A stretch of DNA of 64,000 nucleotides, from assembly GCA_017311185.1 (NCBI GenBank), contig JAESUZ010003879.1:372001-436000 (forward strand). The letters run 5' to 3'. A program made the translations under genes and the position numbers. Within the stretch, counting starts at the first letter, position 1; the number at the start of each line of letters is the position of its first letter. Under the pieces are notes generated by a model that worked only from the letters and a program-made list of their open reading frames with translations, was not told where the DNA came from and did no database searches. This DNA is from Proteles cristata cristata. Taxonomy: Eukaryota > Chordata > Mammalia > Carnivora > Hyaenidae. Below, in pieces: positions 24,765 through 35,469 of the stretch.

Positions 24765-25370
24765 GTTCAAGCTTGTTCTTGGAAAAAACAAAGTCTCACC
24801 CTAGCCCCACTGCCTAGGAACATTTCGTCAGGGGGCCCTGCCCCTCCAAATGGTCATTTATCTTTTCTGACCACAGCCTCAACCAAGGCTCATAAGGATG
24901 CTGCTTCTCCTGTAAAGGGATCCTCCCAGTACTTCACCAAGGCCTGGGCCTTAGCCTTGAGCATTCTGAAGCCCACGGTCTCTTTGGCATACATACACAA
25001 CAGAAGGTTGGACACCCAGCTGATGGCTACACATCCCACTATGCAGTCCAGGAAGGTGAATTTGAGGTTGTCTTTATTAAATGCTTGGTTGTAGGTGGCC
25101 CAGGTTTTTCTGGCAATGGCTGTGGGTGACCTGGATGTCCCTATCCCAATAACAAGAGTAGGCCAGGAGAGATCCCACATTATTCAGCAGCAGCATTCTC
25201 TGGACACCTCTGGTGTTGTCCTGGCTTAGCACCTGGGTCACAGCCTTGGAATACAGCATGCTTGTGGCTCCCAAGCCAGAGCTTCATGGCAACCCCAGAG
25301 ATGATTCCTATGAGCCTCTGTGGTCACCTCACTGACCCTTGGGCCGCTCTGGAAAAAGTGAACCCCAATT
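24765..25370 (-). pseudogene. Unidentified block interrupting old L1; possible retrocopy
   Basis: A 0.6-kb GC-richer block splits the L1 fragment cleanly. The minus strand holds two overlapping open frames that may be one gene with a frameshift: 25274-25077 ([35 protein letters not shown]) and 25180-24890 ([39 protein letters not shown]). The second has a hydrophobic stretch (FLDCIVGCVAISWVSNLLL) like a membrane segment and ends at a stop. The shared reading and absence of introns suggest a processed gene copy. I do not recognise the parent. A definite poly(A) tail and TSD were not seen. Confidence 0.4.
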
Positions 25371-26404
25371 TATTTTTAATACAGAATATTATTCCATTGT
25401 GTATGTGCCACATTTTGTTTATTCATTCATTCATAGATGGTAATTAAGTTGTTTTCACTTTTTGGCTATTATGAATAACGTTGCTATTAATATTTGTGTG
25501 GAAATATCTGTTCAAGTTCCTGATTTCAATAATTTCAAATATATACCTGGAAGTGGAATGATTAGGTCATATGGTATCTCTATGTGTGATTTTTGAACAA
25601 TCACCGTAATTTGTTTTATTTTGGATGCACCATTTAAAATTCTCACCAGCAATGTGGTTTCCCCACATTCTGGTCCAAAGTTGATATTTTCTGTATTGTT
25701 AATTTTAGAATAATAGTCATCCTAATGACTTTGAATTGGTTTGTCATTGTAGTTTTAATTTCTCTTCTAATTGTTCTTTTCTTCTAGAATTTTAAAGGCT
25801 TTCTATACATAAAATCATGTCATCTGCAAAGAGATAATTTTGTTTCTTCCTTTCCAATTTGTATACCTTTTACTTCTTTTTCTAGCCTAATTGCTCTGCT
25901 AGCGTTTCTGATACTATGTCTTTTAAATTTTTTCTTTATTTTCATTGAATATATTTAAGGTGTACAACTGGATGACTTGATATGCTTATACATTGTGGAC
26001 AAATCACCAAAATCAAGCTAACTACTAACATATCCATCACATCACCTACTTATCCTTTTTTATGGTGGGAAAACTTAGAGTCTATCCTCTTCGGACATTT
26101 CAAGTACAGAGTACAGTGTTATTAGCTAGAGTCACCATGATATACATTTCATTATACTTAGATATCATACATTTTTTACCCAGGTTGTTTCCATATCTTG
26201 ACTATGAGAATGCTACAATGAACATAGGAATGCAGGTGTCTCTTCAACACCATGACTTCAAATCCTTTGGATGAATATCCAGAAATGGGACAGCTGAATC
26301 ATATGGTAGTTCTATTTTTAATTTTTAGGGTAAACTCCAGAGTGTTTTCCATAATGGCTTTATCAATTTGTATCCCCATTAACAGCGTACTAAGTTTCCA
26401 GAGA

Positions 26405-26445
<41 letters not shown>

Positions 26446-26800
26446 GTGAAATATTATTCAGCCTTAAAAAGGAAATGCTAGCATTAGAGATAACATGGAT
26501 CAACATAGAGGACATTATCTGAAGTGAAATAAGTCAGACTCAGAAAGACAAATACTGTACAATACTAATTATTCATGGAATTGTTTAAAAAGTCAAATAA
26601 ACTAGGACTCATAGAAGCAGGGGGTAGATTGCTGTTTACCAGGGACTGGGAAATGGGGAAAATTGAGAGATGTTGGTCAAAAGATACAAAGTTTCAGTTG
26701 CATAGGATGATTATATTCTGGAGATCTAATGACGGCATGGTGACTATAGTCAATATTACTTCACTGTTTATTTTTAATTTGCTAAAAGAGTAGATCGTAA
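25371..26800. mobile_element. Old L1 3'-type fragments, continuation
   Basis: Resumes the split L1 (ATTATTCCATTGTGTATGTG, then GTTGCTATTAATATTTGTGT). From about 25930 there is another L1 3'-type run. It includes (CA)n at 26408-26443 and a following 'GGAAATGCTAGCATTAGAGA' segment. Confidence 0.6.
26408..26443 (+). repeat. (CA)n microsatellite
   Basis: About 17 uninterrupted CA units. Confidence 0.96.
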
Positions 26801-26929
26801 GTGAATTACCCCTAAAAACCATAACTATGCAAGGTGCTAGAAATATTAATTAGCTTGATTATAGTAATCATTAATCATTTCACAAAATATACAAACATAA
26901 AAACATAATTGTTATAGCATCTTGGTGAA

Positions 26930-28015
26930 TTGACCCCTTTATCATTATTATAATGACTTCATTGCCTCTTCTAACACTTTTGATCGAAAGTCTATTTTGT
27001 CTGTTATAGGTATGTACCACCTTGCTCTTTTTTAGTTACCATTTATATGAAATATTTCCATCCCTTCATTTTCAGCCTATGTGTCTTTTAAGATAAAGTG
27101 AGTCTTTTATAGGCAGTATATATTTGGTTCTTGCTTTTTATCCATCAGCCACTCTATGTCTTTTGATCAGAGATATAATTTATTTACCCTTAAAGTAATT
27201 ATTGATAGGAAAAAACTTACTATTGACATTTTGTTAATTGTTTTCTTATAGTTCTGTTGCCCTTTGTTCCTTTATTCCTCTCTTGTTGTCTTCTTTGGTA
27301 ATTTGATAATTTTTGGTACTGCTATGCTTTGATTCCTTTCTCTACACTTCTGTGTATCTACTATGGATTTTTGCTTTGTGGTTACTGTGAGATTTACAGA
27401 AAACAGTCTATTTTCAGTTGATAAAAACTTAACTTTGATCATGTGCCCAAACTCTACACTTTTACTTCCTCTCTCTCCTTTGATGACACTAATGACAAGA
27501 TCTTTTTATGTTGCAGGTCCGTTAAAATTATTGTAGCTATGCTTCTATTTAATAATTTTGTCTTATATTTAATATTTTGTCTTTTAAATTTTATATTAAG
27601 AGTTATTTATTCATTATGGTATTACAGTGTTCTGAATTTGACTGTATGTCTACTTTACCAGCAAAGTTTATACTTTCATCTGTTTTCATGTTGTTAATTA
27701 ATTTTTGTTGAAATTTAAAGAACTCCCTTATTTTTTTCTAGTGTGCCTACTTTGTTTTTAATTTTAAAAAGTTCTAACGTTTATTTATTTTTGAGACAGA
27801 CAGACAGAGTGCGAGCAGCAGAGGGGCAGAGAGAGAGGGAGACACAGAATCTGAAGCAGGCTCCAGGTTCTGCGCTGTCAGCACAGAGCCTGACATGGAG
27901 CTCAAACCCATGAACCATATAATGACTTGAGCTGAAGTCGACGCTCAACTGATTGAGCCACTCAGGCGCCCCAATAGTGTGTCCACTTTTATTTTTAATT
28001 CACTGAAATTATTTT
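26930..28015 (-). mobile_element. Old L1 ORF2 endonuclease-region remnant with SINE
   Basis: Plus-strand text such as CCTCTTCTAACACTTTTGAT and GAAAGTCTATTTTGTCTGTT is the complement of L1 ORF2 N-terminal sequence, heavily decayed. It is interrupted by the SINE at 27754-27974. Confidence 0.6.
27754..27974 (-). mobile_element. Carnivore tRNA-SINE
   Basis: Reverse SINE ending CAGGCGCCCC. Near-matching flanks TAGTGTGCCTACTTT (27739-27753) and TAGTGTGTCCACTTT (27975-27989) are the TSD with slight decay. Confidence 0.92.
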
Positions 28016-29148
28016 TTCGTTTAAATTTTTTATTCAAGTTCCAGTTTATTAACATACAGTGCAGTATTACTTTAAGGTGCACAATTCAACTTCTCTGTAT
28101 CTTATGCTCTACTCACCAGAAGTACACTACAATCTGTTACATACAACTCTGTTACAATATTATTGACTATAGTCCCTATGCTGGGTCTTTTATTCCCAGG
28201 ACTTGTTTATTTCATATATAACTGGAAGCCTGTATCTCTCATTCACCTTCATCCATTTTGCCCATCCCCCTACACCATCACCCCTCAAACAACCATCAGA
28301 ATGTTCTCTGTATTTATAGGTTTGATTCTGCTTTTTGTTTGTTTATTCCTTTGTTTTCCACATGAGTGAAATCATATGGCATTTTCTTTCTCTGATTTAT
28401 TTCATATAGTATCATACCTTCAAGATCCATCCGAGTTGTTGCATTTGGCAAGATGCCATTCTTTTTAATGGCTATTTTTGTCTACTTCTCCCTTCAGATC
28501 TATTAGTATCGCTGTTAGTTTAGGTGCCCCAAAGTTGGATATGTACATATGTATGATTGTTGCATCTTCGTGATGAATTGAACCCTTTATTATTATATTA
28601 TGACCTTATTGATTCTTGTTATGTTTGTTTATGGCTTAAAGATATTTTGTCTGATATAAGTGTAGCCATTCCTGCTTTCTTTTTGTTTTCACCTGAATGG
28701 AACATCTTCTTATATCCCTTCATTTTCAGTTTGTATGTCCTGAAGACTGCAGTCAGTCTCTTATAAGGGGCATATAGTTGGGTTTTTTTTTAATCCATCT
28801 AGCCTCTCTGTGCTCTTTGATTGGTGAATTCAGTCTATTATACATTTAGAGTAATTACTGATATGTCTCCTCAGTTAGCAGGAACCATATGCCTTTGATG
28901 TCCTTTGATATTCTTGTCTGCCTCTTTTCTCATCTCATCTCACTCCCTCAGTGGAGGTCCTACCTCAATACACTGGGTGCTGTTAGAGAGAAATAGGTTT
29001 CTTTGGCAGTATCCCATACAGCTGGAATAGCCAGGTACTCACTCACTGCTCTCCATTGCACCTGTAGGAGAGGTAGCCATCAGCTATTTCAGCTCTGTAC
29101 TCACTGTGGGGGAGAGGTAGCACTGGCAAAGTTCCTCCTTGCCTCTCC

Positions 29149-29150
<2 letters not shown>

Positions 29151-29187
<37 letters not shown>
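29151..29187 (+). repeat. (TG)n microsatellite
   Basis: About 18 TG units. Confidence 0.96.
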
Positions 29188-29191
<4 letters not shown>

Positions 29192-32093
29192 CACTGGGAA
29201 GGTTTCTATAAAGTCTCTCTTATCCATAGGTGTCTACCCAAGCCAGAATACTTCAGATTTTTCCCAACCATGGCTGAGAGGGGTTAGGGCCATTTCACTC
29301 AGTTCTGTTGGCTACACAGCCCCTCCATCCCTTCCTTCCATTTCTCTCTCTTTTATTGAGGTATAACTGACATATAACATTATACTAGTTTCTTCTGTAT
29401 AACGTAATGATTCAATATTTGTGTATATTTTGAAATGATCACCACAATAAGTCTAGTTAACATCCATCACCAAACATAGTTATGATGTTGTTTGTGTTGA
29501 AAGCTTTTAAAACCTACTCTCTTAACAACTTTCAAATATACAATACAGTATTATTAGCTCTAGTTGCCATGTTGTACATTACATCCACATGACTTATTTT
29601 ATAACTGGAAATTTGTAACTTTTGATCATCATCACCCATGTAACGCATCCCCCAACCACTTGCTTCTGGCAATCACCAATTTGTTCTCTGTATCTTTAAG
29701 CTCAGGTTTTTTTTCTACAATCCATAGAGAAGTGTGATCATATTGTACTTGTCTTTCTCTTATTTCACTTACTATAATGCCTACAAGGTCCATCTATTTT
29801 GTCCCAGAAGATGGCAAGATTTTCTTCTTTTTATGGCTGAATAATATTCCATTGTGTATGTGTGTGTGTATAGATATGTAAAATCACACATATATAAATA
29901 TACATTTATATATATAAACTGGACATATATAAATATACATTAATATATACATACATAATATATATTTATATAAATCATACATATATATATATATACACAA
30001 TATATACATATATATACACTTTCTTTATCCATTCATCTATCAGTGGACACTTAGGTTGTTTCCATGTCTTAGCTACTGAAAATAATGCTAAAATAAATAT
30101 GTGGGTGCATATCTTTTCTTGAATTAGAGTCTTTCGTTTTCGTTTTCTTTGGACAAAGACCCAGAAATGGAAATGGTGGGTGATATGTTAGTTCTAGTTT
30201 AAATTTTTTCAGAAACTTCTGTACCATTTTCCATAACTGGTTGCACCTATTTCCATTCCCACCAGCATTGCACAAGGGGTCCCTTCTCTCCATATCCTCT
30301 CGACCACTTGTTGTTTCTTCTCTTTTTGATAATAACCATTCTAATAGGTGTGAGGTGGTATCTCATTGTGGTTTTGATTTCCATTTCCCTGATAGTGGTG
30401 TCGTGCATCCATTTATGTACTTAGTATCCATCTGTTTGTCTTCTTTGGAAAATTGTTTATTCAGATCCTCTGCTCATTTTTGAATTGTATTGTTTGTTGC
30501 TGTTTTTGTTGCTATTGAGTTGTATGAGTTCTTTATGTAGTTTGGATATTAGCCGCTTATATATGATCTGCAAATGTTTTCTCACATCCCCTAGGCTGCC
30601 TTTTCATTTTGTTGAGTGTTTCTTTTGCTGTGCAGAAGCTTTTTAGTTTGATGAAGCCGGTTTGTTTATTTTTACTTTGGTTGCCTTTGCTTCTGGTGTC
30701 AAGTCCAAAAAAATCATCACCAAGGCTGATGTCAAAGAGCTCACTGCCTATGTTTTCTTCTAGAGTTTTATGGTTTTAGGCTTCATATTCCAGTCTGTAT
30801 ACCATTATCAGTCAATTTTGGGGTATGGTGGAAGAGGGTGGTCCAGTGTCATGCTTTTGTATGTGACTAGGCAGTTTTCCTAACACCATTTATTAAAGAG
30901 CTGTTCTTTTACCCGTTGTATATTCTTGTCTCCTTTGTCACGAATTAACCATATATGCATGGGGTTATTTCTGGAGTCTCTACTCTGTTGTATTGATTTA
31001 TGTGTCAGTTTTTATGGCAACCCCATACTGTTTTGATTATTAGAGATTTGTAGTATAGTTTGAAATCAGGGCAGGTGCTGCCTCCAATTTTTTTCTTCTT
31101 TCTCAAGATTGCTTTGGCTGTTAGGAGTCTTTTATGGCTCCATATAAATTTTAGGATGATTTGTTTCATTTCCATGAGAAAATAATGCCATTGGAATTTT
31201 GATAAGGATTGCATAGAATCTGTAGATTGCTTTGTATAGTATGAACATTAAAATAGTATTAGTTCTTACAATCCATGAGCATGGAATATCTTTTCATTTA
31301 TTTGTGACTTCTTCAATTTGTTTCATTAATGTCGTATAGTTTTTGGTGAACAGGTCTTTCATCTCCTTGGTTAAATTTATTTCTAAGTGTTGTAGTCTTT
31401 TTGATGCAATTGTAAATGGGATTGACTTCTTAATTTCTCTTTCTTATAGTTTGTTATTAGTGTATATAAATAACATTTGCATACTGATTTAGTGTCTTGC
31501 AAGTATACTGAATTTATTTATAAATTCTGACAGTTTTTAGTGAAATCTCTAGGATTTTTTCTACATAAAATATCACGGAATCTGCAAACAGTGACATTTT
31601 TGTTTCTTCCTTTCCAGTTCGGTTGCCTTTTATTTCTTTTTCTTGTCTAATTGTTCTGGCCATGCCTTACAATACTATGTTGAATAAAAATGGCAAGAGT
31701 GGGCATTTTTGTCTTATTCCTGATCTTACAGGAAAAGCTTCCTAATTTGCACCATTGACTATAATGTGAGCTGTGGGCTTGTCGTATATAGCCTTTATTA
31801 TGTTAAGGTACATCCTCTGGATAACCACTTTGTTGAGAGTTTAGGTAGGTGGATGATGGATTTTGTCAAATGTTTTTTTCTGTATCTGTTTTGATGTTTC
31901 TATGACTTTTATCATTCACTTTGTTAATATCGTGTATCATATTGTGCGATTTGTGGAGACTGACTCATCCTTGCATCTCTGGAATAAATCCCATTTGATC
32001 ATGATGTATGATCCTTTTAATATATCTGGTTTGCTAATAGTTTGTTGAGGATTTTTGCTCACCAGATCTATCTTCACTAGAATTTTTGGCCTA

Positions 32094-32097
<4 letters not shown>

Positions 32098-32140
<43 letters not shown>
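32098..32140 (+). repeat. (TG)n microsatellite
   Basis: About 21 TG units inside an L1 remnant. Confidence 0.96.
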
Positions 32141-32144
<4 letters not shown>

Positions 32145-32289
32145 GTAAAGTTTTTCCCTGGTTTTGTTATCAAAGTAATGCCAGCCTTGAAAATGAACTT
32201 GGAAGTGTTATCTCTTTTTAAATTATTACTATTAATATTTACTACTATTAATATTTTGGTAGAGTTTCAGAAAGATTGGTATTAATTCT

Positions 32290-34425
32290 TTTTTAAAAAG
32301 TTTTTATTTAAATTCCAGTTAGTTCACATACAATGTGTTATTAGTTTCAGGTATTGAATTTAGTGATTCAACACTTAAAACAAGTGCACTCCTTAATCCT
32401 CATCGCCTATTTAACCCACCTCCCCATCAGTTTGTTCTCTATAGTTAAGAGTCTGTTTCTTGGTTTGCCTCTTTCTCTTTGTCCCTATGATTGTCTGTTT
32501 TGTTTCTTAATTTCACATATAAGTGAAATTATATGGTATTTGCCTTTCTCTGACTGAGTTATTTCACTTAGGATAATATTCTGCAGATCCACCCATGTCA
32601 CTGCGAATGGCAAGAATTAATTCTTTTTTATGGCTGAGGAATATTCTGTTGATCTTTATCCATTCACCAGTAATTGGGCACTTGGGCTGTTTCCATTATT
32701 TGGTTATGGTACGTAATGCTGCCATAAACATCGGGGTATGTGTATCCTTTTGAATTAATATTTTGTTTTCTTTGAGCAGTGCAATTGCTGGATCATAAAG
32801 TCCTTCTATTTTTAACTATTGGAGGAACCTCCATATTGTCTTCTGCACTGGCTGCACCAATTTGCATTCCCACCAACAGTGGAGGAGGTTTCCCCTTTCT
32901 CCAGATCCTCGCCAAAACCTGTTGCTTCTTATGTTGTTGATTTTAGCCCTTCCGACAGGTATGAGAGGACATCTCGCTGTAGTTTTGATTTACATTTCCC
33001 TGATGATCAGTGAGGTTGAGCATCTTTTCTTTTTTTTATTTCTTTTCTATTTTTTTCTTTTTATTTTTTTTACATATAGTTTATTGTCAGTTGGTTTCCA
33101 GATAACACCCAGTGCTCATCCCCACAAGTGCCCTCCTCCATGCGGTTGAGCATCTTTTCATGTATCTGTTGAACATCTGGATGTCTTCTTTGAAAAAAGT
33201 CTGTTCATGTCTTCTGCCCATTTTTGAATTGGATTAATTGTTTTTTTGGGTGTTGAATTGTATAAGTTCTTTATATATTTTGACTACTAACTGTTTATCA
33301 GCTATGTCATTTGCAAATAGCTTCTCCCAATCTAAAGTTTGTGTTTTAGTTCTGCTCATTGTTTCCTTTGTTGTGCAGAAGCTAGTTATTTTGATCAAGT
33401 CCCTTGCCTCAGGAGACATATCTAGTAAGAAGTTGTGAAGTTGCTATGGTCGATGTCAAAGAGGTTACTGCCATTGCTCTCTTCTATGATTTTCATGGAT
33501 TCAGGCCTCACACTTAGATTTTTAATCAATTTTGAATTCACTTTTGTGTATGGTGTAAGAAAGTGGTGCAATTTCATTCTTTGTCATGTTGTGGTCCAGG
33601 TTTTCCAATACCATGTGTTGGAGAGACTGTCTTTTTCCCATTGGATATTCTTTCCTGCTTTGTCAGAGATTAATTGACCATACAGTTGTGTCTTCATTTA
33701 TGGATTTTCTATTCTTTTCTATTGATCTATGTGTCTATTTTGGTGCCAGTACCATACTGTTTTGATCACTACGACTTTCTAATATAACTTAAAATCTGGA
33801 AATGTGATGCCTCCAGCTTTACTATTCTTTTTCAAGGTTCTCTGGCTCTTCGGGGTCCTTGGTGGTTCTATACAGATTTTAAGATTATTTGTTCGAGCTC
33901 TGTGAAAAACTCTGTTGGTGTTTTGATAAAGTTTGCATTAAATGTGTAAATAGATTGCTCTGGGTAGTGTAGACATTTTAACAATATTTATTCTTCTTAT
34001 CCATGAGCATGGAATGTCTTTCCATTCCCTTGTGTCCTCTTCAATTTGTTTCATCAGTGTTTTATAGTTTTCAAGAGGTCTTTCACCTCTTTGGTTAGGT
34101 TAATTCCTACATATTTTATGGTTTTGGTGCAATTGTGAATGCAATTGATTCCTTAAGTTCTCTTTCTGCTGCTTCATTATTGGTGTATAGAATTGGAAAG
34201 GATTTCTGTGTGCTGATTTTTGTATCCTGCAACTTTACTGAATTTGTGTACCAGTTTTTGCAATAGTTTGGTGGAGGCTTTTGGGTTTGGTATATAGTGT
34301 ATCATGTCATCTGCAAATAGTGAAAGTTTGATTTCTTCCTTGCTGATTTGGATGCATTTTTATTCCTTTTTGTTGTATGATTGGTGTGGCTAGGACTTGT
34401 AGTGCTATATTAAAGAACAGTGGTG
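32290..34425 (-). mobile_element. L1 3'UTR and ORF2 remnant (minus), with a micro-insertion
   Basis: Complement of an L1 from its 3' end (TTTTATTTAAATTCCAGTTA at about 32303) through the ORF2 C-terminus and reverse transcriptase complement up to 34425. A 114-bp L1 piece is inserted at 33030-33143. Confidence 0.8.
33030..33143 (-). mobile_element. Very short (about 114 bp) L1 3' insertion
   Basis: Poly-T-rich left part, then TTTATTGTCAGTTGGTTTCC and ACACCCAGTGCTCATCCC. A perfect 16-bp TSD GGTTGAGCATCTTTTC is at 33014-33029 and 33144-33159. Confidence 0.93.
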
Positions 34426-34429
34426 AAAG

Positions 34430-34985
34430 CAATAGCACTGCTAGGAATTTACCCAAGGGATACAGAAATGCTGATGCATAGGAGCACATGTACCACAATG
34501 TTCATAGCAGCACTCTCAACAATAGCTAAAACATGGAAAGACCCTAAGCGTCCGTCAACTGATGAATGGATCAAGAAGATGTGGCTTATCTATACCATGG
34601 AATACTACATGGCAATGAGAAAGAATGAAATCTGGCCATGTGTAGCAACATGGATCGACCTTGAGGGTGTTATGCTGAGCGAAATAAGTCAGGCAGAGAA
34701 GGACAAATATCATATGTGTGCACGTATAGGAGGATTAGGAGGAACTTAACAGAGGACCAAAGGGGAGAAGAAGGGCAGAAATGGTGGGGGAAAAGGAGAG
34801 AGGCAAACCATGAGAGACTCTTGAATGCTGACAAAACTGAGGACTGATGGATGTGGGGGGGAGGGGGGATGGGCATAGAGGAGGACACTTAAGACACTTA
34901 TGGGGATGAGCACTGAGTGTTATGTGGAAACTAATTTGACAATAAACTATTTGTAAAAAAATAAAAATAAAAATAAAATAACCAA
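34430..34985 (+). mobile_element. Carnivore L1 3' end, plus strand
   Basis: ORF2 C-terminus is open from 34430 to its stop near 34749 ([39 protein letters not shown]), then the G-rich 3'UTR and an A-rich tail. It abuts an oppositely oriented L1 on the left. Confidence 0.9.
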
Positions 34986-35465
34986 GGTCCCAAGAAGAGA
35001 GACCAAGAGACACCTTTCAAAGAACACTTTCTGAACGGACAGGCCCTGGACAGTCAAAGAGCCTTCTTTGGTACAGCAGCAGTCACAGGTGCAGAGTGCA
35101 TAACAAGATTTTCAAACTAACAAGAGACAGAAAGCTAACCAAAATGACGAAACAGAAGAACTGCCCTCCAAAGAAATTCTAGGAAGAATTGACAGCTAAA
35201 GAACTGCTCAAAACAAATATAAGCAAAATAACTGAACAAGAATTTAGAGCAATAGTCATAAAATTAATGGCTGGGCTTGGAAAAGGCATGGAAGACATCA
35301 AAGAAACTATTGCTACAAAGACTATGGAGGTTAAAAATAGTTGTGATGAATTACAAAATGCTATAAATGAGATGCAAAATAAAATGGAGGTGTCCAATGC
35401 ATGGATTGAGGAAGCAGAAAAGAGAATAAGTGATTTAGAAGACACAATTATAGTTGTTTTTTGTT
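34986..35465 (+). mobile_element. L1 5'UTR end and ORF1 N-terminal half
   Basis: Matches the 57240-57720 part of the long L1: AGAGAGACCAAGAGACACC, CAGGCCCTGGACAG, then an ORF1 coiled coil (TMEVKNSCDELQNAINEMQN, then IEEAEKRISDLEDTI). It stops abruptly at about 35465 against minus-strand L1. Confidence 0.85.
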
Positions 35466-35469
35466 TGTT

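Larger units (their letters stand above)
28015..32290 (-). mobile_element. Old L1 fragments, minus strand, several copies
   Basis: 3'UTR-type starts are seen at about 28020 (AAGTTCCAGTTTATTAACAT) and 29345 (TTGAGGTATAACTGACATAT). ORF2-complement text is nearly continuous from 30010 to 32290, e.g. ATGGCAACCCCATACTGTTT. Simple repeats within are (TG)n at 29151-29187, AT-rich ATATAC repeats at 29865-30020 and (TG)n at 32098-32140. No intact frame remains. Confidence 0.75.

Noticed and set aside
26408..26443. CRISPR-like or other structured repeats
   Set aside because: The regular repeats in the window are simple microsatellites or mammalian interspersed repeats; no spacer structure.
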